The translations under genes and the position numbers were made by a program. Under the pieces are notes generated by a model, which did not search any database, was not told where the DNA came from, and was given only the letters and a program-made list of their open reading frames with translations. 64,000 nucleotides of DNA, taken from Massilia sp. BJB1822. Lineage in GTDB: Bacteria; Pseudomonadota; Gammaproteobacteria; Burkholderiales; Burkholderiaceae_D. The stretch covers positions 310,001 to 374,000 of the forward strand of contig NZ_JABWEB010000004.1 of the NCBI RefSeq assembly GCF_013369485.1. The letters are read 5' to 3'. Within the stretch, counting starts at the first letter, position 1; the number at the start of each line of letters is the position of its first letter. Below, piece after piece: positions 17,189 to 27,052 of this stretch.

Positions 17189-17842
17189 CTAGCGGTTGCC
17201 GTGGTGGGCCAGTCCCGCCGAACGGGCGGAAAAGGCTTGGCGCGCCGCGCGCTGGCTCTGCTGGTTCAAGGACGGGGCGGCACGGCCCTGGTGACGCTGT
17301 CGCGCCAGTTCGTGCGCGCGCGCCAGCAGGCGGTGGGCCTGGTGGGTGTCCAGATAGAAGCGCGAGCAAGCCAGTTCCAGCGCATGGCGCCGGCTGCTGT
17401 GGCTGTCATCGGCGAAGTCTTCCAGCAGGCGTTGGCAGGCCGCCTGCCGCCCGCTGTAGGTGTCGGCCAGGTCGGTCCAGAAGGCGGCCACGGTATGGGC
17501 CAGATCGTGGCCGCGTGCCAGCAGCCAGGGTTCGTCGTTGAGCGGCTCGTCGCTGGCATCGGCTGTCTGCAGCTGCTGGCTGAGCTGGCAGCCCAGCTGG
17601 CGCAATTCGGCATCGAGCTCGGCCTCGTCGCCCAACTCCTCGAGCAGGTCGCGCAGGATGTCGTTGGCTTCTTCGGCCAGCGTGTCGGCGCTTTCCGTGG
17701 CGGTCAGATAATGGACGGTGGTTTTGAACAGGGTATAAGTTTCGGGGGCAAGATCGGCGCTTAAGGCTGTTACCCAAGAGTTCCGCTCGGTAATTTGAGC
17801 CGGTGTGGAACTCATGCCCTCAGGAATGTAGTTGCGTTTCAT
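17189..17842 (-). CDS. Uncharacterised acidic helical protein
   Basis: A 217-residue protein that I do not recognise. It looks almost wholly helical, with an acidic middle (D-I-L-R-D-L-L-E-E-L-G-D-E-A-E-L-D-A-E-L) and a basic, Arg/His/Ala-rich C-terminus. No signal peptide or membrane segment. It is convergent with the phosphoesterase gene, 2 bases apart. Its ATG at 17842 has no good ribosome binding site. A 17-codon frame (17873-17820) with a strong AAAGGAG site runs across this start in another frame and may couple translation. On the minus strand TGTCACG (17953-17947) and GATATA (17930-17925) are 16 bases apart, possibly another ECF-type promoter. Confidence 0.65.
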   Translation of the reverse strand: MKRNYIPEGMSSTPAQITERNSWVTALSADLAPETYTLFKTTVHYLTATESADTLAEEANDILRDLLEELGDEAELDAELRQLGCQLSQQLQTADASDEPLNDEPWLLARGHDLAHTVAAFWTDLADTYSGRQAACQRLLEDFADDSHSSRRHALELACSRFYLDTHQAHRLLARAHELARQRHQGRAAPSLNQQSQRAARQAFSARSAGLAHHGNR

Positions 17843-17960
17843 CTCGTTGGCCTTTCAAGCTGTAGAGCTGCATGATGGTTCTCCTTTCGAAGCGGGTCGC
17901 CTCCGTTTTTCCGGAGTACCTAGCTATATCGCCAGCGCGCTGAAAACGTGACAAAAATTT

Positions 17961-18413
17961 TTATAACAGCTGCGCCCCCGCGCCTTGCGCCCCCAATGCG
18001 TCATGCGGATTGCGCAAACGGCAATTTTCCACGGACAGGCAGCCGCAGCCGATGCAGTCGCCGAGCTGGTCGCGCAATTTGCTCAGAGTGGCGATCTTCT
18101 CGTCGAGTTCAGCCTGCCAGCGGCGCGACAGCCTGGCCCAGTCGGCCGCATTGGGTGCGCGCCCGGCAGGCAGCTCGGCCAAGGCTTGCTGGATGGAAGC
18201 GAGGGAAATGCCGACCCGCTGCGCCACCTTGATCACGGCCACGCGGCGCAGCACGTCGCGCGTGTAGCGGCGCTGGTTGCCGGCATTGCGCTGGCTGCCG
18301 ATCAGTCCTTTTTCCTCGTAGAAATGAATTGCCGAGACGGCCACGCCGCTGCGCCGCGCCACCTCGCCTACCGTCAGTTGCCGGCTGCATTCGGCCGGAT
18401 CGCATGTGCTCAT
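17961..18413 (-). CDS. soxR: Redox-sensitive transcriptional activator SoxR
   Basis: A 150-residue MerR-family regulator. The N-terminal winged helix shows [16 protein letters not shown] and N-Q-R-R-Y-T-R-D. After the dimerisation helix comes [12 protein letters not shown], the four-cysteine [2Fe-2S] ligand set specific for SoxR (CxxCxCxxxxxC). The cluster is oxidised by redox-cycling compounds and the protein then activates its target promoters by untwisting long-spacer promoters. It is divergent from the ester cyclase gene, and the SoxR-type promoter sits between them. Confidence 0.96.
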   Translation of the reverse strand: MSTCDPAECSRQLTVGEVARRSGVAVSAIHFYEEKGLIGSQRNAGNQRRYTRDVLRRVAVIKVAQRVGISLASIQQALAELPAGRAPNAADWARLSRRWQAELDEKIATLSKLRDQLGDCIGCGCLSVENCRLRNPHDALGAQGAGAQLL

Positions 18414-18423
18414 CAGAAAGTCC

Positions 18424-18454
18424 TTGACCTCAAGTTAAGTTGAGGTTTTACACT
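18424..18454 (+). promoter_or_regulatory. SoxR-type promoter and operator
   Basis: CCTCAAGTTAAGTTGAGG at 18428-18445 differs by one base from the classical SoxR box CCTCAAGTTAACTTGAGG. It lies between TTGACC (18424-18429, -35) and TACACT (18449-18454, -10), whose 19-base spacer is the overlong spacing that MerR-family activators require. It faces the ester cyclase gene and may also autoregulate soxR. Confidence 0.9.
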
Positions 18455-18488
18455 GCTTTGCAATTCAACGCAAGCACAGGAGAACAGC

Positions 18489-18941
18489 ATGAGGGCTATC
18501 GACAATGTGGCGCGCAATAAGGCCGTGGTGCGCAAGCTGTATGAGGAATGTTTTAACCAGGCCAATCTGGCCTTGCTGGACGAGCTGATCGCGCCGGATT
18601 TCATCGGCAGCAAGGGCGAACTGGGGCCGCGCGAATTCGCCGCCACCGTGGCCTCGGTGCAGACCGGCTTTCCCGGCGTGCAGTTCCGCATCGAGGATTT
18701 GTTTGGCGAAGGCGACCGCATCGCCGTGCGCTGGACCTTCAGCGCGGCCCATGGCGGCCCGTTTGCCGGCGTCCCGCCCAGCAATGTGCAAGTGACCCAG
18801 CAGGGCAATGTGATTTACCAGCTGCGCGACGGCCAGATCATCCGCGCCTGGCTGCAGCTGGACCGGCTCGGCGTGCTGCAGCAGATCGGCGTGATGCCGC
18901 CCAGTTTCGCCGCGCCGCGGCCGGTGGCCGTGGCGGCGTGA
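18489..18941 (+). CDS. SnoaL-like ester cyclase family protein
   Basis: A 150-residue protein of the SnoaL-like/ester cyclase type (NTF2-like alpha-beta cone fold). Family features are the N-terminal N-K-A-V-V-R-K-L-Y-E-E-C-F-N-Q, the D-E-L-I-A-P-D-F-I-G segment, the middle G-D-R-I-A-V-R-W-T-F and G-P-F-A-G-V-P-P-S, and the C-terminal D-G-Q-I-I-R-A-W-L-Q-L-D. Members are often small-molecule cyclases or hydrolases, but most homologues have no proven reaction. A good AGGAGA site precedes the ATG. The SoxR-type promoter makes this the only visible SoxR target here, so a role in handling redox-cycling metabolites is plausible. Confidence 0.8.
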   Translation: MRAIDNVARNKAVVRKLYEECFNQANLALLDELIAPDFIGSKGELGPREFAATVASVQTGFPGVQFRIEDLFGEGDRIAVRWTFSAAHGGPFAGVPPSNVQVTQQGNVIYQLRDGQIIRAWLQLDRLGVLQQIGVMPPSFAAPRPVAVAA

Positions 18942-19016
18942 AAAGGATGGCCGTATGGATCACAAGCAATTCCTCGCCATGTGGCGGGACGATGTGCCGT
19001 GCAGCTGTGGCGCAGC

Positions 19017-19871
19017 TCAGCCGATGAACGAATCGAATTGCAGGTCGAATTCCTGCAAGGCTTTCTGCGCGTTCTGCATCTTCTTGCGGAACTCGGGACC
19101 GCGCTGCAGCGCCAGTCCCACCGCCAGCACGTCGATCACCACCAGGTAGGCCAGACGCGCCGAAATCGGCGTGTAGGGGTCGGTGTTGAAGATCAGGTCG
19201 ATCGGAATCAGCACCGTCGCCATCTCGGCCAGCGGCGTGCCGGACGGCGCCAGCACAATGACGTCGGCGCCGCCGCGTCGCGCCAGCTTGACCGAACGCA
19301 CCAGGGCCGGGCTGTTGCCGCGCTGTGAGATCGCCACCACGGCGTCGCCGGTGCGCAGTAGCGCGGCGGCGATGCTGTGGATGGCCGGGTCGGCGTAGGC
19401 CACGGTGGGCACGCCAGAGCGGAAGAATTTATGCTGGGCGTCGGCCGCTACGATGCCGGACGTGCCCTGGCCGTAAAACTCGATCTTGCTGGCGCGCGAC
19501 AGGATGTCGAGCGCCTGCTGGATCGGTTCGGCCTGCAGATTATTGCGCAGGTCGAGCAGGGTGTTGATCGAGCGGCTGCAGATCTTGTTGACCAGATCGG
19601 CCGCCAGATCGTCCTGGGCCGGCTGCTCGTTCAAGCCGGGCAGGGCCAGGGCCAGGCCTTGTGCCAGCTTCAGCTTGAACTCGTGCCAGCCGTCGTAGCC
19701 CAGGGTGCGGCAGAAGCGCACCACGGTCGGTTCCGACACCTGGGCGTGCTTGGCCAGGCAGGTGATGTTTTCGTTCACCGTGCGCGAAGGGTTGTCGAGT
19801 ACCGACAGGGCGACCTTGCGCTCGGACTTCGACAGCGAGTCGAGCTGGGTGCGGATGGAATCGAGCAGCAT
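19017..19871 (-). CDS. hexR: RpiR-family transcriptional regulator HexR
   Basis: A 284-residue regulator. The start is at 19871, where the ATG shares a base with the zwf stop (TGATG); the frame is open 10 codons more but without a better start. The N-terminal RpiR helix-turn-helix is V-S-E-P-T-V-V-R-F-C-R-T-L-G-Y, and a SIS sugar-phosphate domain (residues about 125-260, with F-Y-G-Q-G-T-S-G) follows. HexR in proteobacteria represses Entner-Doudoroff and related genes and is released by KDPG. Its place at the end of the pgi-lactonase-zwf cluster, facing edd-eda, and four operator-like motifs support this name. Confidence 0.92.
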   Translation of the reverse strand: MLLDSIRTQLDSLSKSERKVALSVLDNPSRTVNENITCLAKHAQVSEPTVVRFCRTLGYDGWHEFKLKLAQGLALALPGLNEQPAQDDLAADLVNKICSRSINTLLDLRNNLQAEPIQQALDILSRASKIEFYGQGTSGIVAADAQHKFFRSGVPTVAYADPAIHSIAAALLRTGDAVVAISQRGNSPALVRSVKLARRGGADVIVLAPSGTPLAEMATVLIPIDLIFNTDPYTPISARLAYLVVIDVLAVGLALQRGPEFRKKMQNAQKALQEFDLQFDSFIG

Positions 19872-21343
19872 CAGTCTTCCGGCAGCGCTTCTTCGCGCCA
19901 CTGCAAACCGTCGCGGCCGATCAGGGCGCTGGCCGCCGCCGGACCCCAGGTGCCGGAGGCATAAGGCAAGGGGGCGCTATCGTCCTGTTCCCAGTTGTTG
20001 AGGATCGGTTCCACCCATTCCCAGGCCGCTTCCAATTCGTCGCCGCGCATGAACAGGGTGAGCTGGCCGCGCAGCACGTCGAGCAGCAGACGTTCGTAAG
20101 CGTCCATGCGCGGCATCTTGAAGGTTTCGCGGAAGTCCAGTTCCAGCTCGGCCGGTTTCAGGCGCATGCCTTCGCCCGGCGTCTTGGCCATCAGGTTCAT
20201 GCGCAGGCCTTCATCCGGCTGCAGGCGGATCACCAGGGAATTGGGCTGGAAGCTCGATGTCGGCTGGTTGAAGATCGAGTGAGGAATCTGCTTGAAGCGC
20301 ACCACGATCTCGGCCAGCGAGTCGGCCATGCGCTTGCCGGTGCGCAGATAGAAGGGCACGCCGGCCCAGCGCCAGGTGTCGATTTCGGCCTTCATAGCGA
20401 CGAAGGTTTCGGTGCGCGAGTGCTGCGGCGCATCCGGTTCGTCGCGGTAGCTCGGCACGGGCTTGCCGTCCACATGGCCGGCGCGGTACTGGCCGCGCAC
20501 GATGTTCTGCGCCAGCGTGGTCGGGGTGAAGCGTTTCAGCGAGCGCAGCACCTGCAGCTTGGCGTCGCGCACGGCGTCCGGCGCGATCGAGGTGGGCGGC
20601 TCCATGGCGACGATACACAGCAGCTGCAGCAGGTGGTTTTGCAGCATGTCGCGCAGGGCGCCCGAGGTGTCGTAGTAGCCGATGCGGTTGCCCACGCCGA
20701 GTTTTTCGGCGATGGTGATCTGCACGTCGGAAATCCACTCGCGGCGCCACAGCGGCTCGAACAGGATATTGCCGAAGCGCAGAGCCAACAGGTTCTGCAC
20801 GGTTTCCTTGCCGAGGTAGTGGTCGATCCGGTAGATTTGCGATTCGGAGAAGACTTCGCCCACTTCAGCGTTGATCTGCTTGGCCGACGCCAGGTCGCGG
20901 CCCAGCGGTTTTTCCAGCACCACGCGCGAATTCGGCGTGGCCAGGCCGTTCTCTTTCAGGTTGTCGCAGATCTGGGCGAACAGGTGGGGCGGCGTGGCCA
21001 GGTAGTAGACGCGGGTGATGGCCGGATCGGCGCGCAGCGCTTCGACCAGCGGGGCGTAGGTGCTCGATTCGGTCGCGTTGAGCGAGACGTAGACGATGCG
21101 CTTGGTGAAGCGCTCCCAGTTTTCGGCCGTGACGGCGGGCGATTTGATATGGGGTTTGGAGGTGGTGCTGACGGTGTTCAGGAAGTCTTCCTGGCAGCAG
21201 TCCTGGCGGCCGACGCAGATGATGCGGGCCGAGGGCGGCAGGTCGCCGCAGACGTCGCGGCTGAACATCGCGGGCAGCAATTTGCGCATTGCCAGGTCGC
21301 CGCTGCCGCCAAACAGAACCAGATCAAAATCGGTAAGTGCCAT
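19871..21343 (-). CDS. zwf: Glucose-6-phosphate 1-dehydrogenase
   Basis: A 490-residue enzyme oxidising glucose-6-phosphate to 6-phosphogluconolactone with NAD(P)+. The nucleotide-binding G-G-S-G-D-L-A-M-R-K-L is at residues about 12-22. The family signature R-I-D-H-Y-L-G-K-E-T-V-Q, including the catalytic histidine region, is at about 175. Length is as usual. It overlaps hexR by one base. The 87-base gap in front contains two of the four HexR-like motifs, so it likely has its own regulated promoter. Confidence 0.98.
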   Translation of the reverse strand: MALTDFDLVLFGGSGDLAMRKLLPAMFSRDVCGDLPPSARIICVGRQDCCQEDFLNTVSTTSKPHIKSPAVTAENWERFTKRIVYVSLNATESSTYAPLVEALRADPAITRVYYLATPPHLFAQICDNLKENGLATPNSRVVLEKPLGRDLASAKQINAEVGEVFSESQIYRIDHYLGKETVQNLLALRFGNILFEPLWRREWISDVQITIAEKLGVGNRIGYYDTSGALRDMLQNHLLQLLCIVAMEPPTSIAPDAVRDAKLQVLRSLKRFTPTTLAQNIVRGQYRAGHVDGKPVPSYRDEPDAPQHSRTETFVAMKAEIDTWRWAGVPFYLRTGKRMADSLAEIVVRFKQIPHSIFNQPTSSFQPNSLVIRLQPDEGLRMNLMAKTPGEGMRLKPAELELDFRETFKMPRMDAYERLLLDVLRGQLTLFMRGDELEAAWEWVEPILNNWEQDDSAPLPYASGTWGPAAASALIGRDGLQWREEALPED

Positions 21344-21370
21344 AATGTGTGAGTGCCGGTGGAATGTTTT

Positions 21371-21384
21371 GAAAATTTACTACG
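21371..21384 (-). promoter_or_regulatory. HexR-like operator motif, zwf-proximal
   Basis: Minus strand reads CGTAGTAAATTTTC, matching the motif YGTAGTRAWWTTWC shared by all four sites in this cluster. It lies 27 bases upstream of the zwf start. Confidence 0.6.
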
Positions 21385-21402
21385 TAAATCTGCTTTTTGC
21401 AA

Positions 21403-21416
21403 GAAAAATTACTACA
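21403..21416 (-). promoter_or_regulatory. HexR-like operator motif, zwf-distal
   Basis: Minus strand reads TGTAGTAATTTTTC. It is 18 bases upstream of the proximal copy in the same orientation; start-to-start spacing is 32 bases, close to three helical turns. Confidence 0.65.
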
Positions 21417-21430
21417 TTTTTGACTGACGC

Positions 21431-22324
21431 TCAGTCGCGGTAAGCGGCTTCTTCGCGGCCGGCCACGGCCACTTCCACCGCCAGCACGCGGCCGCTCAGC
21501 GGCAGTTGCGCCAGTTCGGCGGCCGGGCGCTTGCCGGCGCTGGTGATGTACAGCGTGCGCAGTTCGGGGCCGCCGAACGCCACCATGGTCGGGCAGCGCA
21601 CCGGCAGGCGGATCTCGTCGAGCTGCTCGCCGGCCGGGGACAGCTTCAGCACGCGGCCGCCTTCGAACATCGCCACCCAGTAATTGCCTTCGCTGTCGAC
21701 GGCCGCGCCGTCGGGACGGCCGCCATAGCTGCTGCTGGCCTTGTCGGTGGGGAAGCGGCGCACATCGCGTTCGTTCCATACCTGGCCGGTGAGCGGGTCG
21801 AAATCGAAGCGGGTGACGCGGTGGCTGGTGGTGTCGGCGTGGTACATGGTGCGCCCGTCCGGGCTGAAACCGAGGCCGTTGGACACCGTCATGCCGCCCG
21901 ACCAGATCTTGCGCAGCTGGCCGCGCTCCAGGCAGTACATCTCGGCGGCCGGCTTGTCGCGCGGCTCGTAGATGGTGCCGCACCAGAAGCGGCCGGCGGG
22001 GTCGGTCTTGCCATCGTTGAAGCGGGTGGTGGCCATGTCGAAGGGCGCGGGCGCCACTTCGCTCAGGGCGCCGCTTTCCGTGTCGAGATGGGCGAAGCCG
22101 CTGCGCAGGGCCACCATCAGGCCGCCGCGTTCGGCGCGCGCGATGGCGGAAGGTTCGGTGGCCATCTTCCAGCTGCGGCGCGCGCCGCTGGCCGGATGCA
22201 GGCGGTGGATGGCGAAACCTTCGATATCGACCCAGTACAGGGCTTGTTCGGCTACGTGCCAGAGCGGGCATTCGCCCACCACCATGGCTTCGTCGCAAGC
22301 GGTGTGGATGCTGTATTCGTTCAT
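21431..22324 (-). CDS. SMP-30/gluconolactonase family lactonase
   Basis: A 297-residue six-bladed beta-propeller of the SMP-30/gluconolaconase/LRE-like family. Metal-ligand positions can be seen: the glutamate in V-V-G-E-C-P-L-W, the asparagine in T-R-F-N-D-G-K, the asparagine in S-N-G-L-G-F-S and the aspartate in D-G-A-A-V-D-S-E-G. These hydrolases open sugar lactones. It sits 13 bases after pgi and before zwf, exactly where 6-phosphogluconolactonase (pgl) would be expected. No pgl-type gene is present in the cluster, so it probably opens gluconolactone or 6-phosphogluconolactone. Substrate is inferred. Confidence 0.85.
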   Translation of the reverse strand: MNEYSIHTACDEAMVVGECPLWHVAEQALYWVDIEGFAIHRLHPASGARRSWKMATEPSAIARAERGGLMVALRSGFAHLDTESGALSEVAPAPFDMATTRFNDGKTDPAGRFWCGTIYEPRDKPAAEMYCLERGQLRKIWSGGMTVSNGLGFSPDGRTMYHADTTSHRVTRFDFDPLTGQVWNERDVRRFPTDKASSSYGGRPDGAAVDSEGNYWVAMFEGGRVLKLSPAGEQLDEIRLPVRCPTMVAFGGPELRTLYITSAGKRPAAELAQLPLSGRVLAVEVAVAGREEAAYRD

Positions 22325-22337
22325 ATCGTGTCTGCCG

Positions 22338-23987
22338 TTACTGTACTTTGGCGGCTTTCGCCATCAGGATCAAACCATTGGTCGAGCTGTCGTGGCGCGC
22401 CGGGTCGCTTTCGCCGGTCAGTTCGGATTCAATCTTCTTGGCCAGTACCTTGCCCAGTTCCACGCCCCACTGGTCGAAGCTGGCGATATCCCACAGCACG
22501 CCCTGCACGAAGGTCTTGTGCTCGTAGAGCGCGATCAGGGCGCCCAGGGTGGCGGGGGTCAGCTGGTCCATCAGGATGGTGTTGCTGGGGCGGTTGCCGG
22601 GGAAGGTCTTGTGCGGCACCAGTGCTTCGATCTGCTCGGGCGGCAGCTGTTGCGCCGCCAGTTCGGCGCGCACCTCGTCCGCGGTCTTGCCCTTCATGAA
22701 GGCTTCCGACTGGGCGAAGCAGTTGGCCAGCAGGGCGTCGTGGTGGCCGTCCAGGTCGTGGGTCGGGCGCAGCGCGGCGATGAAGTCGATCGGGATGATG
22801 TCCGTGCCCTGGTGCAGCAGCTGGAAGTAGGCATGCTGGGCATTGGTGCCGCACTCGCCCCAGACCACCGGGCAGGTCGGCGTGTCGACCGGCTGGCCGC
22901 TGCGCGTGACGCGCTTGCCATTGCTTTCCATATCGAGCTGCTGCAGATAGGCCGGGAAGCGGTTCAGATCCTGGTGGTAGGGCGCGATGGTCAGCGAGGC
23001 GGCGCCGAGGAACTGGCGGTTCCAGAAGCCGGTCAGGGCCAGCAGCACAGGCATATTCTGCTCCAGCGGCGCGGTGCGGAAATGCTCGTCCATCGCCTGC
23101 GCGCCTTCCAGCAGGGTGCTGAAATAGCCGAAGCCCACGCTCAGCGCCACCGGCAGGCCGATGGCCGACCACAGCGAATAGCGGCCGCCGACCCAGTCCC
23201 AGAAGGGAAACATGTTCTCGGGATCGATGCCGAAGGCCCGCACGGCGGCGGTGTTGGTGGAAACGGCGACGAAGTGGCGCGCCAGGTGCTCTTCCTTGGC
23301 CGAGGCCAGGAACCAGCGCCGCGCTGTGTGCGCGTTGAGCATGGTCTCGGCCGTGGTGAAGGTTTTCGAGGCCACGATGAAGAGGGTGGTGTCGGGCTTG
23401 ACCTGTTCCAGCACGGCGTCCATATCGTGCCCGTCCACATTCGAGACGAAGTGCATCTTCAGGCGCGGATGGGCGTAGGAGCGCAGCGCCAGGCAAGCCA
23501 TCTTCGGTCCCAGGTCGGAACCGCCGATGCCGATGTTGACAATGTCGGTAATCGGCTTGCCGCTGTGGCCGAGCCAGGCGCCGGCGCGCACGCGGTCGGT
23601 GAAGGCCTTGATGCGGTCCAGCACGGCGTGCACATCGGCGCCCACGTCCTGACCGTCGACGATCAGCTGCTTGCCGCGCGGCATACGCAGCGCCGTGTGC
23701 AGCACGCTGCGGTGTTCGGTAAGATTGATTTTCTCGCCGGCGAACATGGCGTCGCGCTGGGCTTCCACTCCGCGTTCGCGCGCCAGGTCGAGCAGCAGGG
23801 CGATGGTGCGGGCGTTGGCGCGGTTCTTCGAATAGTCGAGGAAGAGGCCGGCCGCGTCCGTCGTCATGGCCGGAAAGCGCTGGGCATCGGCGGCGAACAG
23901 CTGGCGCAGCTGCCAGTCCTTGGCCTCGGCGGCGTGGGATTCAAGAGCCCGGAAGCTGGCGGTGGAGGTCAGGGGAGGCTGGCGCAT
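22338..23987 (-). CDS. pgi: Glucose-6-phosphate isomerase
   Basis: A 549-residue phosphoglucose isomerase interconverting glucose-6-phosphate and fructose-6-phosphate. Family signatures are present: G-I-G-G-S-D-L-G-P (residue about 155), [11 protein letters not shown] (about 205), and the second pattern around G-V-E-L-G-K-V-L near the C-terminus. The catalytic glutamate is in the W-G-E-C-G-T-N region and the histidine in [12 protein letters not shown]. It is the first gene of the minus-strand cluster pgi, lactonase, zwf, hexR. The upstream gap holds two HexR-like motifs shared with divergent edd. Confidence 0.98.
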   Translation of the reverse strand: MRQPPLTSTASFRALESHAAEAKDWQLRQLFAADAQRFPAMTTDAAGLFLDYSKNRANARTIALLLDLARERGVEAQRDAMFAGEKINLTEHRSVLHTALRMPRGKQLIVDGQDVGADVHAVLDRIKAFTDRVRAGAWLGHSGKPITDIVNIGIGGSDLGPKMACLALRSYAHPRLKMHFVSNVDGHDMDAVLEQVKPDTTLFIVASKTFTTAETMLNAHTARRWFLASAKEEHLARHFVAVSTNTAAVRAFGIDPENMFPFWDWVGGRYSLWSAIGLPVALSVGFGYFSTLLEGAQAMDEHFRTAPLEQNMPVLLALTGFWNRQFLGAASLTIAPYHQDLNRFPAYLQQLDMESNGKRVTRSGQPVDTPTCPVVWGECGTNAQHAYFQLLHQGTDIIPIDFIAALRPTHDLDGHHDALLANCFAQSEAFMKGKTADEVRAELAAQQLPPEQIEALVPHKTFPGNRPSNTILMDQLTPATLGALIALYEHKTFVQGVLWDIASFDQWGVELGKVLAKKIESELTGESDPARHDSSTNGLILMAKAAKVQ

Positions 23988-24037
23988 AATATCCGTGTAG
24001 AAGAAATGGAATTTGTCTAACTATACAATAAAATCAG

Positions 24038-24051
24038 GTAAATTCACTACA
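24038..24051 (-). promoter_or_regulatory. HexR-like operator motif, pgi side
   Basis: Minus strand reads TGTAGTGAATTTAC, 50 bases upstream of the pgi start, in the same orientation relative to pgi as the zwf copies are to zwf. Confidence 0.6.
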
Positions 24052-24180
24052 ATTCAATTGCGGGCAGCTGTTACATTGGTTTTCCGTGCTGCACATAATG
24101 AGTCTCAAAGGCAATTTTGATTGCCATTCTGCCTAATCTGCTCAATCCTGCGGCACGCAAATGCGCGGTTTGCTGAAAAG

Positions 24181-24194
24181 TGTAGTAAAATTTC
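24181..24194 (+). promoter_or_regulatory. HexR-like operator motif, edd side
   Basis: Plus strand reads TGTAGTAAAATTTC, 26 bases before the edd start, followed by a partial direct copy CAGTAAATTC. Position overlaps the expected promoter or early leader of edd-eda, fitting repression. Confidence 0.65.
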
Positions 24195-24220
24195 AGTAAA
24201 TTCATCGATAAGGAATGATT

Positions 24221-26146
<1,926 letters not shown>

Positions 26147-26147
26147 G

Positions 26148-26768
26148 ATGACCTTACTCGACATTATGCGTACTTCGGCCGTGATCCCCGTGATTGCGAT
26201 TGACGATCCCGAGCATGCCGTGCCGCTGGCGAAAGCGCTGGTGGCGGGCGGCATCCGCGTGCTGGAAGTGACGCTGCGCACCAAGCACGGCCTGGGGGCG
26301 ATCCGCGCCATGAGCGCGGTGGAAGGCGCCATCGTCGGCGTGGGCACCTTGACCCAGCCTGAAGAATTCGCCGCCGCGCGCGATGCCGGCGCCGTGTTCG
26401 GTGTCTCGCCAGGCCTGACCCCGGCCCTGATTGCCGCCGCAAAGTCCAGCGGCCTGCCGCTGCTGCCGGGCGTGATGACCCCATCCGAAGTGATGGCCGC
26501 GCGCGAGCAAGGCTTCCAGCAGCTGAAGCTGTTCCCGGCCGTGCCGGCCGGCGGCGTCGGCATGCTGAACGCCATCAATGGCCCGCTGCCCGATATCACT
26601 TTCTGCCCGACCGGCGGCATCTCGCAGGTGACGGCGTCCTCCTTCCTGGCCTGCAAGAACGTGGCCTGCGTCGGCGGCTCCTGGCTGACCCCGAAAGACG
26701 CCATGCAGGCCGGCGACTGGGACAAGATCACCGAACTGGCCAAGGCGGCCAGCAGCCTGCGCGGCTGA
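26148..26768 (+). CDS. eda: KDPG/KHG aldolase (bifunctional 2-keto-4-hydroxyglutarate / KDPG aldolase)
   Basis: A 206-residue class I aldolase cleaving KDPG to pyruvate and glyceraldehyde-3-phosphate. Catalytic residues are seen: the glutamate in V-L-E-V-T-L-R-T (about residue 41) and the Schiff-base lysine in Q-L-K-L-F-P-A (about 129), with P-T-G-G-I binding phosphate. Length is standard. It is translationally coupled to edd. A stem-loop with T-rich tail follows 22 bases after the stop. Confidence 0.97.
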   Translation: MTLLDIMRTSAVIPVIAIDDPEHAVPLAKALVAGGIRVLEVTLRTKHGLGAIRAMSAVEGAIVGVGTLTQPEEFAAARDAGAVFGVSPGLTPALIAAAKSSGLPLLPGVMTPSEVMAAREQGFQQLKLFPAVPAGGVGMLNAINGPLPDITFCPTGGISQVTASSFLACKNVACVGGSWLTPKDAMQAGDWDKITELAKAASSLRG

Positions 26769-26790
26769 TCCCGGTCAGCTTCGATTGAGG

Positions 26791-26817
26791 TGGCGCCTGC
26801 GGGCGCCATTTTCGTTT
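26791..26817 (+). terminator. Rho-independent terminator after eda
   Basis: TGGCGCC-TGCG-GGCGCCA stem-loop at 26791-26808 followed by TTTTCGTTT. Confidence 0.8.
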
Positions 26818-26898
26818 CTGCCTTGCCTTAGGAACGTTTGTCGAGTTTGCTTGTCGAACTGAAGGAACCCGTGGAGAGGATGTCTTTTCTACTGCGTA

Positions 26899-27035
26899 GC
26901 GGAACCTGTCTGAAATGACTGCCTGATTCTGTCTGAATCTGTCTGGATTTGCCTGAGCGCGGTTCCTAGGTGCAATTTCAGGCATTTTCAAACAAATCCA
27001 GACAGAAGCAGGCAGTCATTCCAGACAGATTCCGC
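26899..27035. repeat. Imperfect long inverted repeat rich in CTGTCTG
   Basis: Arm 1 (26899-26951) and arm 2 (26993-27035) are inverted copies that match over 43 positions apart from three substitutions and one 10-base tandem duplication in arm 1. Both carry CTGTCTG heptamers spaced around AATGACTGCCTG. The 41-base centre contains GGTTCCTAGG. It fills most of the 284-base gap between eda and the reductase gene. Confidence 0.75.
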
Positions 27036-27052
27036 GAGGATCCCGGAAAGGA

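Noticed and set aside
18955..19149. 64-codon frame after the ester cyclase gene, starting M-D-H-K-Q-F-L
   Set aside because: Most of it overlaps the 3' end of hexR in antisense. The first 20 residues might be a remnant of another gene but are too short to assign.
22694..23496. Several open frames opposite or within pgi
   Set aside because: They are out-of-frame shadows of the intact isomerase gene.
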